Shown in pieces: positions 27,725 to 35,721 of a DNA stretch of 55,925 nucleotides. Each line of letters starts with the position of its first letter. The stretch's first letter is position 1. The notes beneath the pieces were generated by a model. The model had not been told where the DNA came from, ran no database searches, and was given only the letters and a program-made list of their open reading frames with translations. Source of the DNA: Planctomycetota bacterium. GTDB taxonomy: Bacteria; Planctomycetota; B15-G4. The stretch is from the NCBI GenBank assembly GCA_029259695.1, contig JAJDEQ010000130.1, forward strand, positions 1 to 55,925, given 5' to 3'. The translations under genes and the position numbers were made by a program.

Positions 27725-28282
27725 TCAGGAGCCCGCGTTCATGCGTGCGAAGAGCCACGCCTGGGCAAACTTCCAGTGCCGCTTGACCGTGATCTCGGCC
27801 ACGTCCATGGCGCGCGCGGTCTCCTCCACGCTCAGCCCGGCGAAGAAGCGCAGCTCGACGACCTGTGCTCGGGACGGGCTCTCCCGCTCGAGTTGCTCGA
27901 GCGCTTCGTTGAGCGCCAGGACGTCGAGCTGGTCGAAACGGGCGTGGAGCGAACGACCATCGACCACCGTCGAAAGCGGCTCGCGCTCGGCGTCTCCTCC
28001 GCGCTTGCGCGCACCGCGTGCTCGGGCGTGGTCGACGAGCACGCGACGGATCAGCCGGCCGGCGATGCGGAAGAAGTGGGCGCGGTCGTTCCAGCTCGCA
28101 CGTTGGTCGACCAGGCGCAGGTAGGCCTCGTTCACGAGGTCGGTCGGGGTGAGCGAGTGACCGACTCGCTCGCCCCGCAGCTTGTTCGCCGCCATTCCTC
28201 GGAGTTCGTCGTAGACGACGGGGAACAACCGTTCCTGCGCCCCGGGCACACCCGCGGCGAAATCGGAGAGCAGCTGAGTCAT
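27725..28282 (-). CDS. TIGR02999-type ECF sigma factor
   Basis: A 185-residue sigma-70 family protein. The opening 'MTQLLSDFAAGVPGAQERLF' and 'LRGERVGHSLTPTDLVNEAY' are diagnostic of the planctomycete/acidobacterial ECF group TIGR02999. Region 2 includes 'AHFFRIAGRLIRRVLVDHAR'; region 4 is 'QVVELRFFAGLSVEETARAM' with the recognition helix in 'VAEITVKRHWKFAQAWL'. This group often sits beside Ser/Thr kinases, as here, and may act in the same signalling route. ATG 28282 is used because it aligns with family starts. A GTG at 28312 with GGGAGG at short spacing would add ten residues and cannot be excluded. Confidence 0.9.
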   Translation of the reverse strand: MTQLLSDFAAGVPGAQERLFPVVYDELRGMAANKLRGERVGHSLTPTDLVNEAYLRLVDQRASWNDRAHFFRIAGRLIRRVLVDHARARGARKRGGDAEREPLSTVVDGRSLHARFDQLDVLALNEALEQLERESPSRAQVVELRFFAGLSVEETARAMDVAEITVKRHWKFAQAWLFARMNAGS

Positions 28283-28513
28283 CTCTGGCTGCCTGGCTTC
28301 CGGACTCTGCACGACCCTCCCATCACGGGTGAGTGCGGCGTTCGGCTCACCTCGGTCGCGTGGCTTCTTCTCGGCTCGCTCGACGAGCGGGCCGCTTCTC
28401 CACGACCAGCGTACTCCTCTTGCGCTGATCCTGCGCGAGCAGGGGGGGAAACGCCCGCTGCTCGGCGATGCACGACCGAACCGGGCACGGGAGGTCGCCG
28501 AGCGCGCACCGGT

Positions 28514-28557
28514 CGAGAGGCGCGAGGCCATGTCCCAGATCCCCGCCGCGCCTCTCG
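28514..28557 (-). terminator. Terminator hairpin downstream of lipoprotein gene
   Basis: CGAGAGGCGCG (28514-28524) pairs perfectly over 11 bp with CGCGCCTCTCG (28547-28557), 9 bp past the stop codon of the minus-strand lipoprotein gene. The loop is 22 nt. There is no U-run. The rest of this 283-bp gap (28283-28565) shows nothing coding. Confidence 0.55.
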
Positions 28558-28565
28558 GGCGGCGG

Positions 28566-29429
28566 TCAGAGCTGCGCGAAGCGCGCGAGCCACTGGTCGC
28601 GGACGGCGAGGCCCATGGTGGGCATGGCCTCGTCGCTGCGCAGCTCGTAGATGAACAGCAACAGGCGTTGGCCGTCGATGGCGAAGTGGCCGACGCCGGC
28701 TCGGCGTTCGGCGCTCCCGAGGAGCTTGCCGCTGTAGCGGTAGCTGCCCGAGCGCGGGCCGCGGGAGAGCACCTCCCACTCGTCGCCGATCACCGTGGCG
28801 CTGTCGAGTTCGTCCTCGCGGTTCTCGAGGGCGGCGTCGATGTCCGGCACGATGCCGGCGTCGAAGCGTGTCTCGACCACTTCGACCATCTCGGTCCAGT
28901 CCTTCAGCGTCTCACCCGACTTGAGCCAGGTGATGGTCCGCTGCATGCAGGCCTCGGCGCCCCCCGCGGCGTACCAGCCCTCGCCCGAGAGGTCGAGCGA
29001 GACCGGGTTGGCGTCGGTCGGGAGCACGTACGTATCTGCGATGACCGCGCCCGTCTCGGCGTCCGTGAGGACGATCAGTTGCCCCCGCTCACGGTGGAGT
29101 TGCAACCTGAGCGCGTACTGCTTGCCCGCTTCGGCATCGAACGCCACGCGGCCCTGCTGGGTGAACCCGAGCGGCTGGCTGAACTCGACGCAGAGATCGT
29201 GTCGTCCGGGGAGCAACTCCACCCGGTCGGCGCGGAGCTTGCGGCCATCAACGCGCAGGATGCGACCGCCTACCGCGTTGAACAGCGTGAACTGCAGCGG
29301 CAACGCACTCTCGTCCACGGACACCACGGCCAGCTCGGACGGGAGCTTCGTGCCATCGTGCAGCCGCTCGGTGGAACTGCAGGCAACCGAGGCCAGCAAC
29401 ATCGCGATCACGACCAACCTCTGCATCAT
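28566..29429 (-). CDS. Lipoprotein of unknown function
   Basis: A 287-residue protein with a lipobox signal ('VVIAMLLASVAC', Cys near residue 17). The next ~90 residues look like a PEGA-like beta-sandwich ('RVELLPGRHDLCVEF', 'VAFDAEAGKQYALRLQLH', 'LIVLTDAETGAVIADTYV'), a module often found outside the cell. The C-terminal part ('TWLKSGETLKDWTEMVEVVE', then a weak beta region) resembles the end of enzymatic or stress lipoproteins, but I cannot name a family. GGAG 6 nt before the first of two adjacent ATG codons supports the start. It is divergent from the DUF4384 gene across an unusually long 500-bp spacer. Confidence 0.8.
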   Translation of the reverse strand: MMQRLVVIAMLLASVACSSTERLHDGTKLPSELAVVSVDESALPLQFTLFNAVGGRILRVDGRKLRADRVELLPGRHDLCVEFSQPLGFTQQGRVAFDAEAGKQYALRLQLHRERGQLIVLTDAETGAVIADTYVLPTDANPVSLDLSGEGWYAAGGAEACMQRTITWLKSGETLKDWTEMVEVVETRFDAGIVPDIDAALENREDELDSATVIGDEWEVLSRGPRSGSYRYSGKLLGSAERRAGVGHFAIDGQRLLLFIYELRSDEAMPTMGLAVRDQWLARFAQL

Positions 29430-29471
29430 CCGGGCTCCACATGTTCACGATGCCGCCGGCCCGCCTGCGCT

Positions 29472-29491
29472 CGGGGCCCGCGCGGGCCCCG
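29472..29491. promoter_or_regulatory. Perfect 20-bp palindrome
   Basis: CGGGGCCCGC followed directly by GCGGGCCCCG is a perfect palindrome with no spacer, 43 bp upstream of the lipoprotein ATG at 29429. The position suits an operator or a methylation or recombination site, but the GC-only content makes chance more likely than usual. Confidence 0.3.
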
Positions 29492-29755
29492 CGCACCGTC
29501 CGGCGGCCGCGCCACGTTACCCAAGCCGGAGGGAGCCGATGCCAGGCCTTCTTGCTCCGGTTCCTCCGGGGACCCGAGTCCGACGCCGCTCGCGCCGAGA
29601 CCCGGGACGGCCGCCCATCGCTCTCTGCGAGCCTGAATCGCGCCAACGGCGCTGCCCGGCCCAGGAACCGGCTTGGACCCGGGCCGCCCCCTATCCCCCC
29701 GCCCCACGCCGACCGCCCCGCGCCGCCCCCGCATCCGCCCGAGCCAGCCCCGCAT

Positions 29756-29787
29756 CCGACCCGCGCCCGACCCGCGCCCGACCCGCC
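29756..29787 (+). repeat. Tandem repeat, about 2.9 copies of an 11-bp unit
   Basis: CCGACCCGCGC occurs at 29756-29766 and 29767-29777, with a partial third copy to 29787. It lies in the C-rich part of a non-coding spacer. Confidence 0.6.
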
Positions 29788-29830
29788 TCACGCGAGGCCA
29801 ACTGCCAAAACACCCGTATCGCCTTCGCAA

Positions 29831-29839
29831 TGCTATCCT
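29831..29839 (+). promoter_or_regulatory. Extended -10 box TGCTATCCT
   Basis: TGCTATCCT matches TGnTAnnnT and lies 90 nt before the ATG of the DUF4384 lipoprotein gene, in otherwise AT-poor sequence. It is probably the promoter of the two-gene DUF4384-caspase unit. Confidence 0.4.
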
Positions 29840-29929
29840 CAGCCCCTGTAGAGCATCGGGCCGGCGATGCGCGCTACCTGGCGCCCCCCCTAGGCGTCCC
29901 CCCCAGGTGAGAATTGAGGAGGAGTTGCC

Positions 29930-30748
29930 ATGATGAGGCAACGTGTGCTCGTGGCGGCCGCGGTCGCTGTGTTGACCCTGGCCGGTTGCGCGGCCTTCGG
30001 CGCCACGGCAGCGAACATCGCTGCCAGCATCGGCCGGGACATGCTGCTCGGCCCCGCGCAGAACAACTACGGCGACCAGGTCTCCGGACTGCTCGAAGGT
30101 CTGCTCGACAACATCGGCTTCACGCCGACGCAACTCGTCGAGACCCCGGTCAACGCCCCACCGCTCGGGCTCGACGTGGCCGTGCTGCGCGAACTGGTCG
30201 TGGACGGGCGCTCGGTTCCGGTGCCGGTCGAGGACGGCGACATCCTGCGGGATGGCGTGGGACGCGACACGACGGGCGACAACCTCAAGGTCAAGGTCCA
30301 GGCCAGTGCCGAGTGCTACGTGTACGTCGTCTCGGTGGACGCCACCGGCTGGGCGCAACCGCTGTTCCCCGGCGGCCTGGCCGGCGCGGGCAGCAACCCG
30401 GTGCGCGCGGGGCAGGCGCTCGAACTTCCCGCGGGCAGTGACTGGCTCTACCTCGACGAGTACCGCGGTGTGGAGACGCTCTACTTCCTCGCCAGCCGCG
30501 AGCGTCGCACCGACCTGGAAGAGACCCTCACCGAACTCGCCGCGCTGACACGTCCGCCGCTGTCGAACCCGACGCCGGTCGAACAGCCGGCCACCCTGGC
30601 GCGCGGCTTCAGCGGCACGCGTCCCGGCGCGGCCCCCACCATGGTGACGGGCTCGGACGGAGCCAAGCACCAGGCGGTGGCCCAGTCCTTCATGGCCAAC
30701 GCGGGCAGCGCTGATCTGGTCATCACCCGCTGGTTCCGCCACGACTAG
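29930..30748 (+). CDS. DUF4384-domain lipoprotein
   Basis: A 272-residue protein with a lipobox signal ('VAVLTLAGC', Cys near residue 20). A domain at about 85-170 ('VPVEDGDILRDGVGRDTTGD', 'LKVKVQASAECYVYVVSVDA', 'GWAQPLFPGGLAG') matches DUF4384, a beta-sandwich that often accompanies caspase-fold peptidases and Ser/Thr kinases. 'GSDWLYLDEYRGVETLYFLA' is the family's usual last strand ('G.E.~~~laS'). The Thr/Pro-rich tail ends in 'ITRWFRHD'. GAGGAG upstream of two close ATG codons gives the start. The next gene begins 24 bp after the stop, so the two are probably one operon. It may present or bind the peptidase at the membrane (inference). Confidence 0.8.
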   Translation: MMRQRVLVAAAVAVLTLAGCAAFGATAANIAASIGRDMLLGPAQNNYGDQVSGLLEGLLDNIGFTPTQLVETPVNAPPLGLDVAVLRELVVDGRSVPVPVEDGDILRDGVGRDTTGDNLKVKVQASAECYVYVVSVDATGWAQPLFPGGLAGAGSNPVRAGQALELPAGSDWLYLDEYRGVETLYFLASRERRTDLEETLTELAALTRPPLSNPTPVEQPATLARGFSGTRPGAAPTMVTGSDGAKHQAVAQSFMANAGSADLVITRWFRHD

Positions 30749-30772
30749 GAGAACGGTCCGGCCGCCATCCCC

Positions 30773-32803
30773 GTGTTCATCCGCACGCTCACCTTGCTGA
30801 CGGTCCTGCACACCTGCCTCCTGGCGGGTGAGCCGGGTCGAGACGAGCCGTCGGGAACCGAGGGGCCGATCGCGGGCGTGCCCGCGCAGCCGGCCAGGGC
30901 GTTGGGCGAGCCGGTCAATCGCGCCCTGCTCATCGCGGTCCAGGACTACGACGCGAAGCTCGGCTGGACGCCACTCGACGGTCCCGTGCGCGATGCCGCC
31001 GCCATGCGCGACGCCCTCGTGGAACGGGGCGGCTTCCGCCCGGAGCACATCACGACGCTGTTCGACCAGCAGGCCACGCGAGCCGGTGTGCTGGCCGCGC
31101 TCGACGCCCTGGCCGACGAGGCCCGGCCCGACGACCTGCTGCTGGTGTTCTTCGCCGGCCACGGCTCGCGCCTCCCGGACGACGACGGCGACGAACTCGA
31201 CGAGTGGGACGAGACGCTCGTGCCCGTCGACCCCGTGGCGCCCGATGGCAGCTGCAACGACATCCGCGACGACGACCTGCAGGCGTTCATCGAACGTGCC
31301 AACAAGAAGACCGACAACGTCGTGTTCCTGTTCGACTGCTGCAGCTCGGGAACGAACGTGCGCGGCGCAGGACAGCAACGTACCTCGCGCTTCGTCTCAC
31401 CTGCCCAGCGGGGACTCGAGTCGCGCGGCTTCGCCGGGGTACGCTCGGTGGAGCGCTTGCGCACGGCTCCGATACCGGACGCGTCCGACTACTTCCCGCC
31501 GCAGACCTCCTACGTCGCGTTGTCCGCCTGCCGCTCCACCCAGAGCGCGTACGAGACCCGGGTGGAGACACCCGACGGCCCCACGACCCACGGCATCTTC
31601 ACCTGGAGCGTGATCCAGGAGTTGTTCGCGCTCACGCCCGAGACGAGCTACGGCGATCTGCTGGAGCGGGTACGGCGCCGCGTGGCGGCGAACGAGCCGG
31701 GGCAGACGCCGGTGATCGAAGGTCGCCTGTCCCGCCGGGTGCTGTTCGGCGGTCGCAGCGTGGTGCAGGAGCCGTACCTGGAGCTGCGGCGGACCGGCGG
31801 TCAGTGGGAACTCTCGGGCGGCGCCCTGGTGGGCGTGGCCGTCGGCACCGAGTTGCCCGTGGGCGACGAGCGCGCCGCGACGGACAGCGACGCACGGCGC
31901 GTGGGCCGCGTGGTCGTGGACGCCGTGGGCCCGCTGCGTTCCCTGGTCCACTGGACCGACGGCCCGCACAAGACCGAGGGCACCGGCGAGGTCTATCGCG
32001 CGTTCCTCACCAGCCGCGCCGACGCCTTCGGCGTGTGCATCGTGGGCGGCGATTTGGCCCAACGTTCCGCGCTGATCTCCTCCCTGTCCCGCGAGCGGGC
32101 CGTGCGCGTGGTGCAGGACGACGCGGCCGACCTGCTGGCCAGCCTGGGCGACGACGACACCTGGATCATCTCGCGTCCCGACGGCGCCGTGCTGCCCATC
32201 AGCGCGCGCGCATCCCACGGCGGCGACGTGGAGCAGCTCGCCCGCGACGTGTCCGCCCTGGCCCGAGCCCACCTGCTCTCCCGCAGCTTCGAGCAGGCCG
32301 GCGCCGACGTGCCCGCCACGTGGCAGCTGCTGCGCGTGGTCGACGACGGCTCGCCCGAGACGCTCTGGTCCTCGAACCTCGCCGGCGCAGGCGACACCCC
32401 GGTGAGCTCCGCGGACATCGTGGCCGTGCGCGTGACGAACGGATCGGACAAGCCCGCCTGGGCCACGCTGCTGGCCATCGCCCCCGACGGCGAGGTGATG
32501 CAGGTCTGGCGCACTCCCGAGGACGAGCCGCTCCCCCCCGGGCGCTCGCGGGACACGGCGCGCTTCCGGCTCACGACCAGCCCGGGCGCCGAGGCCTTCT
32601 ATCGCGGCCAGCCGCAGCGCTTCGTCGGTCTCATGACCCAGCGTCCGGTGGACCTGGGAGCCTTCGAGCAACCACCCGTCACCAACGGCCCCAAGACGCG
32701 CGGCGGATCACTCGGCGCCGCGCACAAGCCGAAGGGCCCGAGCGTCCTGCTCGACGAAGCCGTCGGCGTCACCTGCTTCGGCACCCGGCTCGACCTGCCG
32801 TAG
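30773..32803 (+). CDS. Exported caspase-fold (C14/metacaspase-like) peptidase
   Basis: A 676-residue protein. The N-terminus looks like a signal peptide ('TLLTVLHTCLLAGEPG'). The caspase domain spans about 50-300: 'ALLIAVQDYDAKLGWTPLDG' first strand, H130 in 'LLVFFAGHGSRL', and C190 in 'VVFLFDCCSSGTN', the His-Cys dyad; the histidine usual after the cysteine ('CHSG') is a serine here. 'VALSACRSTQSAYET' and 'GIFTWSVIQEL' complete the fold. Family enzymes cut after basic or other specific residues. The C-terminal region (~530-610, 'DIVAVRVTNGSDKPAWATLL') resembles DUF4384, matching the protein encoded just upstream. GTG start; the nearest AGGAGA is about 20 nt away, so translation may be coupled. 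Confidence 0.88.
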   Translation: MFIRTLTLLTVLHTCLLAGEPGRDEPSGTEGPIAGVPAQPARALGEPVNRALLIAVQDYDAKLGWTPLDGPVRDAAAMRDALVERGGFRPEHITTLFDQQATRAGVLAALDALADEARPDDLLLVFFAGHGSRLPDDDGDELDEWDETLVPVDPVAPDGSCNDIRDDDLQAFIERANKKTDNVVFLFDCCSSGTNVRGAGQQRTSRFVSPAQRGLESRGFAGVRSVERLRTAPIPDASDYFPPQTSYVALSACRSTQSAYETRVETPDGPTTHGIFTWSVIQELFALTPETSYGDLLERVRRRVAANEPGQTPVIEGRLSRRVLFGGRSVVQEPYLELRRTGGQWELSGGALVGVAVGTELPVGDERAATDSDARRVGRVVVDAVGPLRSLVHWTDGPHKTEGTGEVYRAFLTSRADAFGVCIVGGDLAQRSALISSLSRERAVRVVQDDAADLLASLGDDDTWIISRPDGAVLPISARASHGGDVEQLARDVSALARAHLLSRSFEQAGADVPATWQLLRVVDDGSPETLWSSNLAGAGDTPVSSADIVAVRVTNGSDKPAWATLLAIAPDGEVMQVWRTPEDEPLPPGRSRDTARFRLTTSPGAEAFYRGQPQRFVGLMTQRPVDLGAFEQPPVTNGPKTRGGSLGAAHKPKGPSVLLDEAVGVTCFGTRLDLP

Positions 32804-32835
32804 GCGCTTCTTCTCGCGCACCCGGCATGACCACG

Positions 32836-32863
32836 GCGGGACTCGGCTCGACGGACGTCCCGC
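32836..32863. terminator. Hairpin between convergent genes
   Basis: GCGGGAC (32836-32842) pairs with GTCCCGC (32857-32863) around a 14-nt loop, in the 69-bp gap between the caspase gene and the convergent Ig-like protein gene. Confidence 0.45.
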
Positions 32864-32872
32864 GGCGTTCGC

Positions 32873-34765
32873 TCAGATCTCGTCGTCCCAGAAGAGCGGG
32901 AAGACCACGGCGATCTTCACCCGCAGCTTGCGGGTGGCCTGACCGTCGCTGATCCGAAACACCGCTTCGCGCCGACCCACGTCGAGACACGCCGGCGTCC
33001 AGGTGAGGACGTTCGTGCCCGGGTCGAAGGTCGCGCCGCGCTCGAAGACGCCCTTGCCGTCCGGCGTGATCGTGAGCGGGTCGCCGTCGCGATCGGTGGC
33101 CAGGATCGGCAGCACGAGCTCCACGCCCACCAGGGCGCGCACCTTGCTGGTACGCGTCGGCGTGGGCGGGCGGTTGCGCTCCGGATCGGTGTCGGCCGCC
33201 AGCGCCTTGATGCGTAGGCGCTGACGCACGGGCTTCTGGGGCCCGCCGTCGTCCACGCGCACGTCGAAGAAGGCGCTGCCCGCGGGGATGCCGCCCGCCA
33301 GGCTGACCGTGTTCGTCGCCGGGTCGTACGTGGCGCCGGGCAGACCGCTCAGGTCCACCTCGATCACGAGTTCGTCGGTCGGCTTGTCGACGTCGAGCGC
33401 GAGGACCGGCACGGCGATGTCCTCGCCCTCGACGACACGCGTCTTGTACACGGCCACGGTCGGACGCTGATTGCGGATGTCGCTCAGGTCGGGCTCCGTG
33501 TCGCTGATGGCGAGGCGCACGAAACGCACGCCGAGCAGCGCATCGAGCAGGTCGGCGCCCGCGTAGAGCTGACCCAGCGAGCGCACGCGCCACGGCGTGC
33601 CGCCGTACAGCGCGAGGTCCATGAACGGATTGCCCGTGCTGTCGGGGCCCAGGAACGGGGCGCCGAACGGAGCACCGACGAAGTTCGCCGCACCGACGGG
33701 CGCGAGGAAGGGCAGGACGGACGACTCGGGCCCGAAGACCGCGCCGTCGCGGCGCAGCACGTACCAGTCGTCGGCGCCGGCGATCTCGAGATCGACGTAG
33801 GCGTTGGCGCGCTGCACGATGGTCTCGGGCGTGGCCGGCAGCATGGCCAGCAGTGAGCCCGCCTCGACACCGAGCAGCACCAGGCTGCCGTCGGCGAGCG
33901 GACCGAGAGGAATCTCGAACACGTCCACCGTCACCAGCTTGCCATCGGCGCGCAGGGCGAGCACCTCGCCGGTGGCTCCGTCGTAGGCGAGACGCACCCA
34001 GCTCGTGTCGCCGGTCGTGCCGTTCGCGGCACCGGTGACGCCGGGACCCGCGTCGAGGCGACCCACGCGCGTGCCCAGCTCCACGTCGAACAGCGTGCCG
34101 TCGAGGCGCAGCGCGAACACGCCGAAGGGTGTGTCGAGCAGGTCCACGAAGAACGACTCGGCGTCCGCGGACGTCCCCCCCGGGAACGGCAGGCCGGGCG
34201 TGCCGGCGGGCGTGTTGCTGGTGTTGCCGGGCAGCGTCAGCCCCGGAGTGCCGGCGGGTACGTCGGGGGGCGTGAAGTCGCCGTCCACGGTGGGCAGCGC
34301 GGCGATCAGCGTCTCGTCGTGCGTCACCAGTCCGCCGGCCGAGAGCGCGTACACGCTGCCGCCGCCCACGAACATGTCCACCCACGAGGCCCGGTCCCGG
34401 GCCTGGCTGGCCGAACCGAGGTCAGGCAGCACGAAGAAGCCCTCCGCTCCGCCCCCGATCAGCAACGGGCTCGGCTCGGCCTCGGGGTCGAACGGCAGCC
34501 GCAGCAGTTCCTTGCCGTTGCGGAACACCCGTCCGTCCACGCGCAACGCGTAGCGATCGCTGCCCACCGCCGCGAGGTCCACGAAGCGGTACTGCGTGCC
34601 CTTGGGCAGCACTTCGAGTGGCGTCACCTTCAGGCTGAGCCGCCCGGTCTCGTTGAGCGCGTACACGAAGGGGGAGTCGCCGGCGGCCACGGCCCCCGAC
34701 AGGAGGCATGCGGCAAGCAACACGCGCGCGACGGCAAAGCCGCCGCGATCTACAGCAATCATCAT
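32873..34765 (-). CDS. Large exported protein with C-terminal Ig/cadherin-like domains
   Basis: A 630-residue protein with a signal peptide ('VARVLLAACLLSGAVAAG'). About 400 residues of irregular beta-rich sequence follow, with recurring 'YALRVDGRVF', 'FALRLDGTLF', 'LALRADGKLV' and 'YVLRRDGAVF' strands about 70-90 residues apart, which suggests a propeller or repeat fold. A Pro/Gly/Thr linker near residue 180 repeats 'PAGTPGL.LPG'. The C-terminal ~190 residues hold two He-PIG/cadherin-like domains ('GLPGATYDPATNTVSLAGG', 'GDPLTITPDGKGVF', 'FDPGTNVLTWTPACLD'). The shared C-terminal domain is absent; it ends 'FPLFWDDEI'. Function unknown; surface binding is likely. Start ATG 34765, with weak upstream ribosome binding sequence. 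Confidence 0.82.
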   Translation of the reverse strand: MMIAVDRGGFAVARVLLAACLLSGAVAAGDSPFVYALNETGRLSLKVTPLEVLPKGTQYRFVDLAAVGSDRYALRVDGRVFRNGKELLRLPFDPEAEPSPLLIGGGAEGFFVLPDLGSASQARDRASWVDMFVGGGSVYALSAGGLVTHDETLIAALPTVDGDFTPPDVPAGTPGLTLPGNTSNTPAGTPGLPFPGGTSADAESFFVDLLDTPFGVFALRLDGTLFDVELGTRVGRLDAGPGVTGAANGTTGDTSWVRLAYDGATGEVLALRADGKLVTVDVFEIPLGPLADGSLVLLGVEAGSLLAMLPATPETIVQRANAYVDLEIAGADDWYVLRRDGAVFGPESSVLPFLAPVGAANFVGAPFGAPFLGPDSTGNPFMDLALYGGTPWRVRSLGQLYAGADLLDALLGVRFVRLAISDTEPDLSDIRNQRPTVAVYKTRVVEGEDIAVPVLALDVDKPTDELVIEVDLSGLPGATYDPATNTVSLAGGIPAGSAFFDVRVDDGGPQKPVRQRLRIKALAADTDPERNRPPTPTRTSKVRALVGVELVLPILATDRDGDPLTITPDGKGVFERGATFDPGTNVLTWTPACLDVGRREAVFRISDGQATRKLRVKIAVVFPLFWDDEI

Positions 34766-35164
34766 GGTGTCCGTCCAAGGTGAACCGCCCCGATCCTGAA
34801 GTGTACGCCCGAATTCGGGCCCTGGGGCGTGCAGACGCGTGGGTCGGCCCCGGGGGGCGCCCGGCCCGCGCCCCGCCGGCTCCCGGCCTGCGCTTGGCCT
34901 GGGCCGGGCCCTGCACGCCAGGGCCTGCGCCGGGCGGCGGCGCCGGGGCGCTTGCGACCGGACCGGAATCCCCTGAAGGGCCACGTGCCGGGCGGCTTCG
35001 ACCCGGTCGCACCAAGGACCGCGCGCAGCATGCGTACCTGATCCCGCAGTGAACAACGGCCCGTCAGCGCTCTCGCCGGCAGGCCGTTCCTCTCACAGGA
35101 ACACCAAGCCGAGCACTCGAGACGCAGGGCGTGACGCGCGCGCCAACCGCACGACCTCCCGTGC
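34766..35164. other. 399-bp spacer without a clear gene
   Basis: It holds the promoter region of the minus-strand Ig-like protein gene (TACACT box and 14-bp palindrome), an extremely GC-rich stretch with a near-perfect long-range inverted repeat (34820-34834 with 34911-34923), and the leader of the DUF4258 gene. An open frame crossing it on the minus strand has no start signal and atypical sequence, so I treat it as chance. Confidence 0.55.
34800..34820 (-). promoter_or_regulatory. Candidate -10 box TACACT with adjacent 14-bp palindrome
   Basis: On the minus strand TACACT (34800-34805) lies 34 nt before the ATG at 34765. Directly upstream of it GCCCGAATTCGGGC (34807-34820) is a perfect palindrome, placed where a repressor would block the spacer between -35 and -10. 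Confidence 0.4.
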
Positions 35165-35434
35165 GTGCGATTGCCATGCGTGTTCACTCTCCATGCGCTG
35201 ATCAGGATGAGCCGCCGCGGCGTCGACATCGCCAGCGTTCGTCAGGTGCTGTACCAGCCCGAAGCGATCGTGCCCGGGAGGGCGGGCCGTGTCGTCGTCC
35301 AGGCTCGGATCCCCATGGGGCCGGCCGAGAAGGTGTACCTTGTGCGCGTCGTTGTGGACGTCGACCGCCGACCGGCCGAGGTCGTCACGGTCTATCGCAC
35401 GACGAAGTTCGCAAGGTATGGGAGCAACCCGTGA
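35165..35434 (+). CDS. DUF4258 toxin-like small protein
   Basis: An 89-residue protein with the DUF4258 pattern: 'VFTLHALIRMSRRGVDIASV' helix pair with conserved His and Arg, 'VLYQPEAIVP', then the strands 'VVVQARIPMG', 'VYLVRVVVDVDRRPAEVVTV' and 'YRTTKFARYGSNP'. DUF4258 belongs to the RelE/BrnT-like fold world and is often predicted as a toxin. Its 3' end overlaps the DUF2283 start by 4 nt (GTGA), so the two are translationally coupled. No good ribosome binding site was found; GTG at 35165 is used, and GTG at 35180 is an alternative matching the family's usual start. Confidence 0.75.
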   Translation: MRLPCVFTLHALIRMSRRGVDIASVRQVLYQPEAIVPGRAGRVVVQARIPMGPAEKVYLVRVVVDVDRRPAEVVTVYRTTKFARYGSNP

Positions 35435-35631
35435 AGGTCACCTACGATCGCCGCACGGACACCCTCAACGTGAGCCTGCGGCCCGGCGTCGGCATCGCTG
35501 AGAGCCATGAGGCTCGCCCGGGGGTCATCCTCGACTACGGCGAGGATGATGAACTGGTCTCGCTCGAGATCCTCGACGCAAGCCGCCGGGTGACGGAGGC
35601 CGACCGGGTGGAGTTCCAGCTCGAGCGCTAG
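35431..35631 (+). CDS. DUF2283 antitoxin-like small protein
   Basis: A 66-residue protein matching DUF2283: 'VTYDRRTDTLNVSLRPG', 'ESHEARPGVILDYGEDDEL' and 'SLEILDASRRVTEADRVEFQ', the compact 'D.....l...l....s.e..pgv..d.d..g.l.gieil.as' pattern. Proteins of this family commonly pair with DUF4258 partners. The GTG start overlaps the upstream stop in GTGA, and GGGAG lies 6 nt before it. The protein is acidic in its middle and short, as antitoxins often are. The toxin-antitoxin assignment is inference. Confidence 0.8.
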   Translation: MKVTYDRRTDTLNVSLRPGVGIAESHEARPGVILDYGEDDELVSLEILDASRRVTEADRVEFQLER

Positions 35632-35673
35632 ACCCACCGCGGAGTGCCGGATCCGCGAAGCGCTGACGCCGGA

Positions 35674-35697
35674 CGCAGCCCGAGCGGTCTCGCTGCG
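35674..35697. terminator. Weak hairpin between convergent genes
   Basis: CGCAG (35674-35678) and CTGCG (35693-35697) pair, with an inner GAG/CTC, between the DUF2283 gene and hflC. Interrupted stem, so modest support. Confidence 0.3.
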
Positions 35698-35721
35698 GCT
35701 CGAACTCGTCGTGCTCCCCTG

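Larger units (their letters stand above)
29430..29929. other. 500-bp divergent spacer, C-rich, without a gene
   Basis: I see no credible gene here. It holds a perfect 20-bp palindrome near the lipoprotein gene, an extremely C-rich stretch on the plus strand (about 29680-29790) with an 11-bp tandem repeat, and a TGCTATCCT promoter box near the right end. A short minus-strand open frame is only a shadow of the base composition. Confidence 0.6.

Noticed and set aside
29426..31378. 650-codon minus-strand open frame over the caspase and DUF4384 genes
   Set aside because: Antisense to two genes with clear catalytic and domain motifs.
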